From: Tamlana carrageenivorans
GTDB lineage: Bacteria; Bacteroidota; Bacteroidia; Flavobacteriales; Flavobacteriaceae
DNA length: 64,000 bases
Reading direction: 5' to 3'
Assembly: GCF_002893765.1 (NCBI RefSeq)
Contig: NZ_CP025938.1
Location: 3,181,501-3,245,500, forward strand
Within the stretch, counting starts at the first letter, position 1; the number at the start of each line of letters is the position of its first letter. The notes beneath the pieces are model-generated. The model had not been told where the DNA came from. It ran no database searches and worked only from the letters and a program-made list of their open reading frames with translations. Shown piece after piece: positions 16,306 to 25,371 of the stretch. The position numbers and the translations under genes were made by a program.

Positions 16306-17037
16306 CTATTTAAAAATCATGATTAAGCGTTCTGATGATTTCGGACTAAATTTATTGAGTTTATAGTCGCCAAAAACATCAAGTAAATAAACTTCAGCTT
16401 GTTCAAATAAGGCCTCGAACTCGGCTAATGTAAAAGCACGAACACGTTCTTGAAAATGATACACTTTTTCGTCGACAGTAAAAGTAATATCTTTTACAAC
16501 ATATTGGTCTTCAACAAAACGTTTGAGGTGAAATTCAATACCGTCGACCACTTTAGTTTCTTCTAGCACCAAATTATTAATAACGTATTCACTATTCATA
16601 AAATCGATAACGCCAAAACCAAATTCGTTTAAATTTTGCTTAATGGCTTCAATCGTTTTTAGGTTATCGGCATCATCTTCAAAGTAGCCAAAACTTGTAA
16701 ACAAATTAAAAACCGCATCAAACTGTTTGTGGTACGGTTTGGACATGTCATGCTTTTCAAATTTTAATCTATGGTTTTCAAATTGCTTAGCAAATTTGAT
16801 ACTGTTTTCACTTAAATCAACACCAGTTACATCGTAGCCAATTTTGTTAAGATAGCGCGAATGGCGCCCCTTTCCGCAGGCTAAATCTAAAATTTTACCG
16901 TTTTCTGGAAGATTTAGGTAGTTGGTAAGCGTGTCCATAAAAGCATGTGCTTCTCTGTCGTTTCGGTCTTTGTATAAAATGTGGTAAAAAGGCGTGTCAA
17001 ACCAAGAGGTAAACCAAGTTGTTGTATTATTTGTCAT
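16306..17037 (-). CDS. Class I SAM-dependent methyltransferase
   Basis: 243 aa. Motif I is KILDLACGKGRHSRYLNKIG followed by the acidic DVTGVDLSE, and motif IV is FDAVFNLFTSFGYF, typical of a small-molecule or lipid methyltransferase of the Methyltransf_25 type. The N-terminus (WFTSWFDTPFYHILYKDRND) is conserved among flavobacterial members. The substrate is not evident. Transcribed with the ZIP gene direction, 50 bp upstream of it. Confidence 0.85.
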   Translation of the reverse strand: MTNNTTTWFTSWFDTPFYHILYKDRNDREAHAFMDTLTNYLNLPENGKILDLACGKGRHSRYLNKIGYDVTGVDLSENSIKFAKQFENHRLKFEKHDMSKPYHKQFDAVFNLFTSFGYFEDDADNLKTIEAIKQNLNEFGFGVIDFMNSEYVINNLVLEETKVVDGIEFHLKRFVEDQYVVKDITFTVDEKVYHFQERVRAFTLAEFEALFEQAEVYLLDVFGDYKLNKFSPKSSERLIMIFK

Positions 17038-17157
17038 AAATATTTTCTGTGAAAACAGAAATTTTTTTGTTTGTGGGGCGCAACATATATCGTGTTAATT
17101 TGTTGGTATTAATTCTTAATCCCCCGAATTATCAATAAACTTTACGTTTGCCACAAA

Positions 17158-17175
17158 ATTACATTATTTTTGCAA
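17158..17175 (+). promoter_or_regulatory. Bacteroidota-type -7 promoter element for the rRNA methyltransferase gene
   Basis: TATTTTTG matches the -7 consensus TAnnTTTG about 40 bp before the 17211 start. A TTTG lies upstream at a shorter spacing than usual, so the -33 element is uncertain. Confidence 0.4.
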
Positions 17176-17210
17176 TCTATTAGGCTTAAAAAAGTCAACA
17201 GACGTAAAAT

Positions 17211-18368
17211 ATGGGAGAAAATTTTAATATGGTGGCCAAAACACTATTTGGCTTTGAAGATTTACTGGAGAAAGAACTCACACAATTAGGTGCACAGTAT
17301 ATTAAAAAAGGTGTGCGTAACGTATCTTTTTCGGGCGATAAAGGCTTTATGTATAAAGCGAATTTAGGCTTGCGTACGGCCATTAAAATTTTGAAACCTA
17401 TCCACGCTTTTAATGTGAAAAATGAGCAAGATTTATACAATAAAATCTATGCGATGGATTGGTCTCAGTATTTGAAACCGACTGGGACTTTGGCTGTTGA
17501 TGCTACCATTCACTCCGATTTGTTTTCACATTCTTTATTTATAGCTCAGAAAACAAAAGATGCTATCGTAGATAAATTTAGAGATACCGATGGACAGCGT
17601 CCTAACGTGGATTTAAAATTTCCAGATTTAAAAATTAATGTGCATATCGATAGAAACCGTTGCACCATTTCGTTAGATTCTTCGGGCGATTCCTTACACA
17701 AACGTGGGTATAAAATAGCCACCAATATAGCACCTATAAACGAAGTGTTAGCGGCTGGTATGATTCTGCTTTCTGGATGGGACGGACAAACCGATTTTAT
17801 GGACCCTATGTGTGGTTCGGGAACCATGCTTATTGAAGCTGCTATGATTGCTTGTAATATTCCTCCAAATTTAATGCGAAAGGAGTTTGCTTTTGAGCGC
17901 TGGGAAGATTGGGATGTTGATTTATTTGAGAAAATTGAAGAATCGCTACTTAGTAAAACAAGGGATTTTCATCATAAAATTATAGGTTACGACAAAGCCC
18001 CTAGTGCTGTTGTTAAGGCTAAGGAAAATGTAAAAAATGCCCAGTTAGAAGATTTTATAGAGATTAAACATGAAGATTTCTTTAAAACCCAAAAAGGTGG
18101 CGATGAAAAATTACACATGGTATTTAACCCGCCTTATGGTGAGCGTTTAAATATAGATATGGAAGATTTTTATAAAAACATTGGCGATACTCTAAAACAG
18201 AACTACCCTGGTACCGATGCTTGGTTCATAACATCAAACTTGGATGCCCTTAAATTTGTAGGATTACGACCTTCTCGAAAAATACAATTATTCAATGCTA
18301 AACTAGAATCACGTTTAGTTAAATACGTGATGTATGAAGGAAGCAAGAAGGGGAAATATATGAATTAG
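17211..18368 (+). CDS. THUMP-domain rRNA guanine-N2 methyltransferase (RlmL/YpsC-like)
   Basis: 385 aa. The N-terminus begins with FNMVAKTLFGFEDLLEKEL, followed by a THUMP RNA-binding domain to about residue 165 (ending near INVHIDRNRCTISLDSSGDS). The methyltransferase domain has motif I DFMDPMCGSGTMLIEAAM and the catalytic NPPY (VFNPPYGERL). This matches the N-terminal half of E. coli RlmL, which makes m2G2445 in 23S rRNA, and B. subtilis YpsC; the RlmK half is absent, as usual in Bacteroidota. Monocistronic. Confidence 0.9.
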   Translation: MGENFNMVAKTLFGFEDLLEKELTQLGAQYIKKGVRNVSFSGDKGFMYKANLGLRTAIKILKPIHAFNVKNEQDLYNKIYAMDWSQYLKPTGTLAVDATIHSDLFSHSLFIAQKTKDAIVDKFRDTDGQRPNVDLKFPDLKINVHIDRNRCTISLDSSGDSLHKRGYKIATNIAPINEVLAAGMILLSGWDGQTDFMDPMCGSGTMLIEAAMIACNIPPNLMRKEFAFERWEDWDVDLFEKIEESLLSKTRDFHHKIIGYDKAPSAVVKAKENVKNAQLEDFIEIKHEDFFKTQKGGDEKLHMVFNPPYGERLNIDMEDFYKNIGDTLKQNYPGTDAWFITSNLDALKFVGLRPSRKIQLFNAKLESRLVKYVMYEGSKKGKYMN

Positions 18369-18531
18369 TGCTTCGGAAGGCAGAGTTTAAACTTTAGAGT
18401 TCTAGAATGTAGGTCGAACAGGTATGCTTGCTTTAAATTTTTGAATGTTTAGTTTTCAAACTGAAGCAGCTTTTATGCTTGACTTCTAAATCAAAGAAAA
18501 ACAAATCACTATCATTTATGTTACAGAATCA

Positions 18532-19864
18532 ATCCTGTCCTAAACATTTTTGATCTAATCAAAAGTCAACGATTTTACTGGTAATTAGCCATGTTTTTTA
18601 TCTTTTTCAAAAAAGAACCCCTTGTGTATAATTTTGTTTGGGGGGAGGCTGCTCGTTAAAAGGGCTATCAATCCATTTTTGCAAATCCACTTTGACAAAA
18701 AGGTTAAGTCTTATAAAAGCTACTAAATTGGACAAGTACCAATTATATTTTGCATTTGCTTTTAAGGCTTTTAGGATGAGTATAGTAATAAGAGCCGTCC
18801 ATATTTGTATCATTACGGCATTTTCAGAAGTTCCTATAAACGATTTAATATGTAGCTGTTGTTTGATGTCTCTAAAGAATATCTCAATATCCCATCTAGC
18901 TTTGTAGAGTTGGCTAATTGTGTTTGCTGTCCAAGACATTTGGTTGGTAATAAGTTCTATTTCCTAGTTATTTTTATCGTCCCATACAGCTATTCTACGT
19001 AGCTTCTTTGGGTATTTTGTTTTTGATTTAGCCCCTGTTAGCTCAATGATTTCATCTTTTAAAACATGATGATGTCTATTTTCTGGCAATTCTTTTTCTT
19101 TAATACTCTTAAATTGGATGTTTTCTTTGTGCCTAATTACAAAAAACACTTGGTTGCTGTCCCAAACGTTAAGTAACGAAAAATCATTATAAAATCGATC
19201 TGCGACAATAACCGAACGGCTAATCAAAGGAATATCGTAAGCTCCTTTATTATCTGCTGTTTTACCATCGCTAATATTTACATAGTGCGGTAAATTACCA
19301 TCATAACCAAGCAAGGTGTGCATTTTTACAGCTCCTTTGTGGGTTTTGTATTTTGCCCAATCAAAGAGACTTAAACATAGACTTATCGTTGTAGAATCTA
19401 ATAGAAATATCTTGGATTTAATTTTGAATTTAACACGTTTTAAGTGAGGGTGCTGTCCAAAACTTTTTAAAAGAACATAGTAGTAATCTCGATAAAGCGT
19501 CCAGTCTCGATGTTTGTTTTGATAGCTTATCGTTGATTTAGAAGGTGCTTTCTGTATGCCTAAATGATTAAGGTTTCCTGTGGCAGAGCGAAGTCCATTA
19601 CTTATATCTCGGACGGATTGACTTTTTGCAAATTGACAAAACAACATGGAGACTAAATGTGTCCAACTATTAAATCCTTTTTGATGTTTATCTGTTCCCT
19701 TGGCTTTTACAAGTTTAGAAAAACTAGAACGGTCTAATTTGGAGATTATCTGAGAGAACAATGTTATATTTGTCATGGAGAAAGGTTGTTTTTTGTTGTG
19801 CAACTCAAAAATAATATTTTGAGATACAAAATCCCTTTCTCTTTTTAAGCGTTTTGGACGCTAT
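18532..19864 (-). mobile_element. IS4 family insertion sequence (1333 bp), copy 1
   Basis: Same length and sequence as the copy at 47658-48990. Imperfect terminal repeats share GTCC and AAAC (ATCCTGTCCTAAAC at 18532, ATAGCGTCCAAAAC reading in from 19864). The 13-bp sequence TGTTACAGAATCA occurs at both flanks (18519-18531 and 19865-19877), an IS4-sized target duplication. The insertion is at the OsmC start codon. Confidence 0.93.
18607..19776 (-). pseudogene. IS4 transposase with amber mutation
   Basis: The full-length frame is 389 codons as in the intact copy (47746-48915). Here a CAG codon has become TAG (minus strand, at 18966-18964) after GCAVWDDKNN-equivalent residues, so the product ends about 110 residues early, before the YxxRxxxExxxxxxK signature that carries the catalytic Glu (ARWDIEIFFRDIKQ). 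One more difference is Gly for Asp in TLLGYDGN. Probably inactive on its own. Confidence 0.92.
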
Positions 19865-20334
19865 TGTTACAGAATCATAAGTTTAAGGCGCATGTACGCT
19901 GGGAATTAACTGAAGGAGATTCGACGACTAACCCGAGAAACTTTAGCAGAAAACATAGTGTGACTGTGTCCAATAAAGCCGAGGAGCTACAGATTTCGGC
20001 TGCCAAAGCTTTTAGAGGTGATGAACGTTGTTTTAACCCCGAAGATTTGCTCTTATCGGCCTTAGCTTCTTGCCATATGATGTCGTATTTATATGTCTGC
20101 GCTCAGCATAAAATAGAAGTATTAAGCTATTCTGACGATGCCGAGGGTATTTTAGCGGTAAATACAGATGGAAGCGGCCAATTTACAGGCGTGCATTTAA
20201 AACCCGTTGTTACTATTAAAGATAAGTCGCAAAAAGATTTAGCGCTCGGTTTACATGAAAAGGCAAACGCTTTATGTTTTATTGCTAATTCGTGCAATTT
20301 TCCCATTTCGCATCAAGGGGAGGTTGTTTTTTAG
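19864..20334 (+). CDS. OsmC family peroxidase-like protein, start codon altered by IS4
   Basis: 156 aa. The two peroxidatic cysteines are in LASCHMMSYLYVC and ANSCNFPI, as in OsmC/Ohr thiol peroxidases that reduce organic hydroperoxides; the N-terminal strands are complete. Upstream of the IS, ATGTTACAGAATCA (18518-18531) shows the original start. The IS end supplies a T in place of the A, so the reading frame now begins with TTG at 19864 and is cut from its own promoter. Expression is probably reduced or IS-driven. Confidence 0.88.
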   Translation: MLQNHKFKAHVRWELTEGDSTTNPRNFSRKHSVTVSNKAEELQISAAKAFRGDERCFNPEDLLLSALASCHMMSYLYVCAQHKIEVLSYSDDAEGILAVNTDGSGQFTGVHLKPVVTIKDKSQKDLALGLHEKANALCFIANSCNFPISHQGEVVF

Positions 20335-20418
20335 GCGGTAGGCTATAAGATATATGCCGTATGCTCTGGTTAGAAGTTTTTTGCCAACAACTAACTACTA
20401 ATAACTAATAACTAATTA

Positions 20419-21222
20419 CTACTTATACTTACTAAACAAAGGAATTCGATACGATAAGGTATAGCTATAACCAGCACCTATAGCGCTACTGTCGTAAGTT
20501 TTTCCAAATCCAGGAATATAAACGTTTTCAAAATTATCAGGGACTTTTTCGGTGGCTAGCAGTCTAACCTGAACGTTTAATCCCATGTACAGATTGGTTA
20601 ATATTTCGGCTTTTAAACCAAGCTGAAGTTCAGCCCAAAAAGCGGTTAAGCCATTAAACTCTAGCTTATTGGGAAGAGTTAATTGCGGTGCCCAATATTG
20701 ATTGGTGGTATAAATTGTAGCTTCATTAAGGTCGTGACTAAAAGTACTTCCTCCAATTCGAAAACCAAAATAAATCATGTTATCCATGTTTAACCAGTTA
20801 TCGTACATGTTATAATCCACACCAATTTTTAGGTAACTTCCTTTAGAAGTAATATCCATATAATCGTTGATGGTGTTTTTTTCTTCAGTACCTAATTCCG
20901 CGGCAGCGTAAATGCGTTTAGTTATTCTAAAATCCCCATTAACTTCGAAACCTTTATAATCTTCATCTAAAGACGATCGAATCAATTTCCCGAAATCGCC
21001 ACCAAGACGTAGTCCGTATTTCAATTTTATTTTAACAGAATCTGTTGGAGTACTAGAAGGTTTTACTTCAGATTTAGACTTTTTAGTTTTTGGAGCCTCT
21101 GAGGTTTTTATGGTTTCCGTTATTTCTGGAATGGTATCGTTTTGCCCTTGAAGGCTCATCGTGGCAACCAAAAAGAAAGCAATAAGATTAATGCGATATA
21201 ATAAAATGGGTTTCATCTTCAT
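20419..21222 (-). CDS. DUF6048 family outer-membrane-associated protein
   Basis: 267 aa with a signal peptide (residues ~1-26, LYRINLIAFFLVATMSLQGQ), a Ser/Thr/Lys-rich linker (~35-62), and a beta-rich barrel-like domain (LKYGLRLGGDFGKLIRSSLD, then many strands ending TLSYRIPLFSKYK). The aromatic C-terminus is typical of outer-membrane barrels. I recall DUF6048 and DUF6452 genes paired next to rlmD in flavobacteria. Its start lies 35 bp inside the preceding DUF6452 gene, so the two form an operon. Function unknown. Confidence 0.75.
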   Translation of the reverse strand: MKMKPILLYRINLIAFFLVATMSLQGQNDTIPEITETIKTSEAPKTKKSKSEVKPSSTPTDSVKIKLKYGLRLGGDFGKLIRSSLDEDYKGFEVNGDFRITKRIYAAAELGTEEKNTINDYMDITSKGSYLKIGVDYNMYDNWLNMDNMIYFGFRIGGSTFSHDLNEATIYTTNQYWAPQLTLPNKLEFNGLTAFWAELQLGLKAEILTNLYMGLNVQVRLLATEKVPDNFENVYIPGFGKTYDSSAIGAGYSYTLSYRIPLFSKYK

Positions 21223-21736
21223 TTTCTACAGATTGGTTGTCGTTCATAGGCTGTCTAGAAAGCATCCAGTTATCAGCATCAGGTTCAATAGTTAAGGTGA
21301 CGTTTGTATAAATGGTTTTATAACCACAAGCACGAGATACATAAATTTCTTCCCGAGTGTAATTGATGGTGATCTCATCTGGATTTCCTTCAATAAAATC
21401 GTCGGTATCATCGTCTGGTGTCCCATTATCGTTTATTTTGCCGTTTTTTATAACGATAAACTTTGTTTGATTCACTTCTGTTTTTAAAGGCAACAGAAGT
21501 TGGTCGGTTGTGGTTAAAAAGTAGCCAGGTAAAAAATTATCATTATCCACACCTTTTACCACCATGGTAAATACATTTTTTTTGTTGTCTGGATTTAAAA
21601 CATCATGAAAATCGATGATAAGTTGTGGTGTTGTTGCCATGCCCTCCGGACAAATGTCGTCGGGTTCGCATGCTATGGCAATAAAAACACCAACTAATAA
21701 TAATAGAGGGGCAATAAGAAGTTTAATGTATTTCAT
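21188..21736 (-). CDS. DUF6452 family lipoprotein
   Basis: 182 aa with a lipoprotein signal (LIAPLLLLVGVFIAIAC, Cys23) followed by EPDDICPEGMATTP. The mature part is acidic and beta-rich with conserved cysteines, ending without a membrane anchor. It overlaps the DUF6048 gene, consistent with a paired envelope function that is not characterised. Family assignment rests on the conserved neighbourhood and the CEPDD/CPE start. Confidence 0.72.
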   Translation of the reverse strand: MKYIKLLIAPLLLLVGVFIAIACEPDDICPEGMATTPQLIIDFHDVLNPDNKKNVFTMVVKGVDNDNFLPGYFLTTTDQLLLPLKTEVNQTKFIVIKNGKINDNGTPDDDTDDFIEGNPDEITINYTREEIYVSRACGYKTIYTNVTLTIEPDADNWMLSRQPMNDNQSVENEDETHFIISH

Positions 21737-21797
21737 TATTGTTTTTTAATAACTATGATAAGCCTTTAAAAAGAGGTTATTGTCATAGAATTTTAAA

Positions 21798-23210
21798 TTA
21801 TCGACGCTCTAAAAGTACAACATTTTCAACATGAAAAGTTTGCGGAAACATATCGACCGCTTGTGTTTTTACCACTTTATATTGGGCATCCATAAGTTCC
21901 AAATCACGAGCTTGTGTAGCACTATTACAGCTTACATAAACCACTTTTTTAGGTGCTATATTTAGTATTTGTTGCACAACATCTTTATGCATACCATCAC
22001 GAGGCGGATCGGTTATAATCACATCTGGCTCACCATGGGTTTTTATAAAGTTGCTATTAAATACATTTTTCATATCACCTACAAAAAATTCAACGTTGTC
22101 AATACCGTTTAATTGTGCATTTTCTTTTGCCGCAGTTATAGCATCGGGAACGGCTTCTACACCAACTACTTTTTTTGCTTTTTTAGCAACAAACTGAGCA
22201 ATAGTTCCTGTTCCAGTATATAAATCGTAAACCAATTCGTTTCCTGATAATCCAGCAAAATCTCTGGTGATTTTATAAAGCTCGTAGGCCTGATCAGAAT
22301 TGGTTTGATAAAAGGACTTGGCATTAATTTTAAATTTTAAGCCTTCCATTTCTTCAAAAATATGGTCTTGTCCTTTATAACAAATCACTTCTTGATCGTA
22401 AATAGTATCGTTCGCTTTTCCGTTAATAACGTATTGTAATGAGGTTACTTCAGGGAATTTTTGAGCAATAAAGTCTAAAAGTAGTTCACGTTTTTCCTTA
22501 TCTTCTTTAAAGAATTGAACCATGACCATGATATCGCCAGTAGAAGATGTTCTAATCATCATGGTACGTAAAAAGCCGGTTTGGTTTCTGGTGTTAAAAA
22601 ACTCAAGATTGTTTTCGATACCAAAAGCTTTAACGGCATTTCTAATAGCATTAGACGGGTCTGCTTGAAGATGACATTTATTAAGGTCTAAAATTTTATC
22701 CCACATACCAGGAATATGAAAACCAAGGGCATTTCTGTCGCCTAAATCTTCGTCTGATTGGACTTCTTCAAGAGTTAACCAGCGGCTATCACTAAAAGAA
22801 AATTCCATTTTATTTCTGTAGAAATATTGATTAACAGAACCTAAAATAGGGGTAACCTCTGGAAGTTCTATATGTCCGATTCGCGTTAAATTATTAGTCA
22901 CCTCTTTTTGTTTATAAAAAAGTTGGTGCTCGTAGGCCATATCTTGCCACTTGCAACCACCACAAGTTCCAAAATGCTCGCATTTAGGCTCAGTACGCTT
23001 ATCTGAAAGTTTATGAAAAGCCGTTGCTTTTCCTTCGTAGTAGGCTTTACGTTTCTTAAATGTTTGCACATCAACAATATCGCCAGGAACAGCATTGGGA
23101 AGGAATATCACCTTACCATCTGGAGCTTTTGCAATAGTTTTACCTTTTGCGCCAGCATCAATTACTTCTACGTTTTCAAAAATTTGTTTTCTTGATTTTT
23201 TTCTTGCCAT
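21798..23210 (-). CDS. rlmD: 23S rRNA (uracil-1939-C5)-methyltransferase RlmD
   Basis: 470 aa. TRAM domain at residues ~10-65 (VEVIDAGAKGKTIAKAPDGK). The iron-sulfur cluster cysteines are in KCEHFGTCGGCKWQDM, with a fourth in LNKCHLQ. The methyltransferase domain has YDLYTGTGTIAQFVAKKAKK and the nucleophilic Cys in KVVYVSCNSATQARDLELM. This is the RlmD/RumA family, methylating U1939 with SAM. Follows the DUF6452 pair on the same strand; separated by about 60 bp. Confidence 0.93.
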   Translation of the reverse strand: MARKKSRKQIFENVEVIDAGAKGKTIAKAPDGKVIFLPNAVPGDIVDVQTFKKRKAYYEGKATAFHKLSDKRTEPKCEHFGTCGGCKWQDMAYEHQLFYKQKEVTNNLTRIGHIELPEVTPILGSVNQYFYRNKMEFSFSDSRWLTLEEVQSDEDLGDRNALGFHIPGMWDKILDLNKCHLQADPSNAIRNAVKAFGIENNLEFFNTRNQTGFLRTMMIRTSSTGDIMVMVQFFKEDKEKRELLLDFIAQKFPEVTSLQYVINGKANDTIYDQEVICYKGQDHIFEEMEGLKFKINAKSFYQTNSDQAYELYKITRDFAGLSGNELVYDLYTGTGTIAQFVAKKAKKVVGVEAVPDAITAAKENAQLNGIDNVEFFVGDMKNVFNSNFIKTHGEPDVIITDPPRDGMHKDVVQQILNIAPKKVVYVSCNSATQARDLELMDAQYKVVKTQAVDMFPQTFHVENVVLLERR

Positions 23211-23473
23211 GCTGCAAAAATAATGAACTCCTTTAAACTTTATTGAGAGAAGTTAAAAATAGTTGTTTTCTTTTTTAGAAATTTCAGAATTTGAAGTTAT
23301 AAGATGATCCAAAACATTTTTTGAGGTGTTGTTTTATTTGTAATTTGCGGGCTCTAGGGATGATTTCTCTCCCACGCTGAATTTTCGAGACTTTTCGGAA
23401 GGATAAAGGTACAGAAGGAATGGTTATTTTAAGTATCTATTTGATTAGATACAAACGTTTAAATTTATTTAAA

Positions 23474-24718
23474 ATGGCTGTTTTAAACCAATTAAGTTCG
23501 CAAGAAGCGATTACATTAGAAAACAAGTATGGTGCACACAATTACCATCCACTACCTGTGGTATTAAATAGGGGAGAAGGTGTGTTTGTATGGGATGTTG
23601 AAGGAAAAAAGTATTACGATTTCTTATCGGCATACTCGGCAGTAAATCAAGGGCATTGCCATCCAAAAATTGTGGATGCGATGGTAAATCAAGCGCAAAC
23701 CCTAACCTTAACATCGCGTGCCTTTTATAATGATATGCTCGGGAAATTTGAAAAATTTGCTTGTGAATATTTCAAATTCAATAAGCTTTTACCAATGAAT
23801 ACAGGAGCCGAAGCTGTGGAAACGGCTTTGAAAATATGTAGAAAATGGGCTTATGAAGTAAAATCTATTGATGAAAATGAAGCCGAAATAATAGTTTGTG
23901 AAAACAATTTTCACGGTAGAACGACCACAATTATTTCATTTTCTAACGACCCTGTAGCTCGTAAAAATTTTGGGCCTTACACCAAAGGGTTTATAAAAAT
24001 TGAATACAATAACCTTGATGCTTTAGAAGAGCATTTAAAAAACAACCCTAATGTAGCAGGGTTTTTGGTTGAACCGATACAAGGTGAAGCCGGAGTTTAT
24101 GTGCCTGACGCAGGTTATTTAACCAAAGCGAAGGCTTTATGTGAGAAATATAATGTGCTTTTTATTGCTGATGAAGTGCAAACAGGAATCGCTCGTACAG
24201 GAAAACTATTAGCGGTAGATCATGAAAATGTAAAACCAGATATTTTAATTTTAGGAAAAGCGATTAGTGGTGGTGTTTATCCGGTTTCGGCAGTTTTAGC
24301 CAACGACCCTATTATGAACGTTATAAAACCTGGAAACCACGGCAGTACTTTTGGAGGGAATCCTGTGGCTGCAGCTGTTGCAATGGCAGCGTTAGAGGTT
24401 ATTGAAGAAGAAAATTTAGCTCAAAATGCTTCAGAATTAGGCGCTTTGTTTAGAAGTGAATTAAACGCCTATATTGAAACAAGTGGAATCGTTAACCTAG
24501 TTCGTGGTAAAGGCTTGCTAAATGCCATTGTGATTAATGATGACGAAGACAGTGAAACCGCTTGGAATATATGTATGGCTCTTAAAGAAAATGGCTTACT
24601 GGCCAAACCAACGCACGGGAATATTATCCGATTTGCACCGCCTTTAGTGATGACTCAGGATGAGTTGTTAGATTGCGTTAAGATCATCACAACAACCTTG
24701 ATGCAGTTTGAAAGTTAA
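23474..24718 (+). CDS. rocD: Ornithine aminotransferase
   Basis: About 414 aa from the Met at 23474 (MAVLNQLSSQEAITLE); an 18-residue longer frame begins at 23420 but is not family-like. Class III PLP aminotransferase: substrate/PLP motifs FNKLLPMNTGAEAVETALK, IADEVQTGIARTGKLLA, and the Schiff-base lysine in LILGKAISGGVYPVSAVL. It converts ornithine and 2-oxoglutarate to glutamate semialdehyde and glutamate, linking arginine and proline metabolism. A terminator hairpin follows. Confidence 0.95.
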   Translation: MAVLNQLSSQEAITLENKYGAHNYHPLPVVLNRGEGVFVWDVEGKKYYDFLSAYSAVNQGHCHPKIVDAMVNQAQTLTLTSRAFYNDMLGKFEKFACEYFKFNKLLPMNTGAEAVETALKICRKWAYEVKSIDENEAEIIVCENNFHGRTTTIISFSNDPVARKNFGPYTKGFIKIEYNNLDALEEHLKNNPNVAGFLVEPIQGEAGVYVPDAGYLTKAKALCEKYNVLFIADEVQTGIARTGKLLAVDHENVKPDILILGKAISGGVYPVSAVLANDPIMNVIKPGNHGSTFGGNPVAAAVAMAALEVIEEENLAQNASELGALFRSELNAYIETSGIVNLVRGKGLLNAIVINDDEDSETAWNICMALKENGLLAKPTHGNIIRFAPPLVMTQDELLDCVKIITTTLMQFES

Positions 24719-24807
24719 ATGTTAAAGGTGGAAAGTTAAAAGTTAGGGCTTTCGTTTCATGATTAATGTTTTAACATTGCCTAAAGCCTACAGCAAACAA
24801 CCTAAAA

Positions 24808-24850
24808 GAAAAACCCCATCAGATTTAAAATACTGATGGGTTTTTTTCTT
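24808..24850 (+). terminator. Rho-independent terminator
   Basis: AAACCCCATCAG at 24811-24822 pairs with CTGATGGGTTT at 24833-24843, followed by a run of seven T. It lies between the convergent aminotransferase and DUF2007 genes and may serve both. Confidence 0.85.
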
Positions 24851-24894
24851 TTTATGCGTTAAACTTTCTCTTTAGGAAAAAAGGTTTAATCTTG

Positions 24895-25137
24895 TTATTC
24901 TTCCTCCAAACTAGCCGTAATATCAGTTACGATTTCGATGGTTTTTGTAAGCTCATCGTTATTAACGAAAATTTCTTGAAAACCAGGGAAATTACCACCG
25001 CCAAAACCAGCTAGTCTAGCCGATTCTGTTTGGTCTTTTACAATCGGACTGATACCTTCATTTTCCAACTCGGAAACGATACGTTGCACGATAATGATAT
25101 CGCCAGTATAAACTTTTGTGAAATTTGAATCAGACAT
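24895..25137 (-). CDS. DUF2007 domain protein
   Basis: 80 aa; residues ~8-75 (FTKVYTGDIIIVQRIVSELE then PIVKDQTESARLAGFGGGNF and PGFQEIFVNNDELTKTIEIV) form a complete DUF2007 domain, a GlnB-like alpha/beta fold named as a putative signal transducer. Short cytosolic protein with no signal peptide. Its exact role is not known. Convergent to rocD. Confidence 0.88.
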   Translation of the reverse strand: MSDSNFTKVYTGDIIIVQRIVSELENEGISPIVKDQTESARLAGFGGGNFPGFQEIFVNNDELTKTIEIVTDITASLEEE

Positions 25138-25250
25138 AATGTTTAAATTTTAGTGATCTATTAAAGATAAGGAATTTTGATGATTTTAGGGAGTTATAAT
25201 GTTACAAAGCTATAAGGTTATAAAGTTTCCATAGAGATATTAGCCCGTAA

Positions 25251-25279
25251 GCGTGGACTTGTACCTTAAACCCGTAGGT
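25251..25279 (+). repeat. 29-bp repeat, left member of an inverted pair
   Basis: It reads GCGTGGACTTGTACC plus 14 more bases. Inverted partner at 26871-26899 matches at 27 of 29 positions. The pair brackets the IS1380 element and its terminator. Confidence 0.75.
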
Positions 25280-25371
25280 ACAGAGTAAAAAACAACCGCA
25301 AACTATTTGTTTACAAAGGTTTGCGGTTTTGTGTGTTTTCACCTAAATTGGTGTTGCTACAAAAACACATT

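Noticed and set aside
18607..19803. Amber codon readthrough in the IS4 and IS256-b copies as a genetic-code feature
   Set aside because: TAG is used as a normal stop in other genes (for example at the end of the 17211 gene), and intact copies have CAG at these places, so these are mutations.
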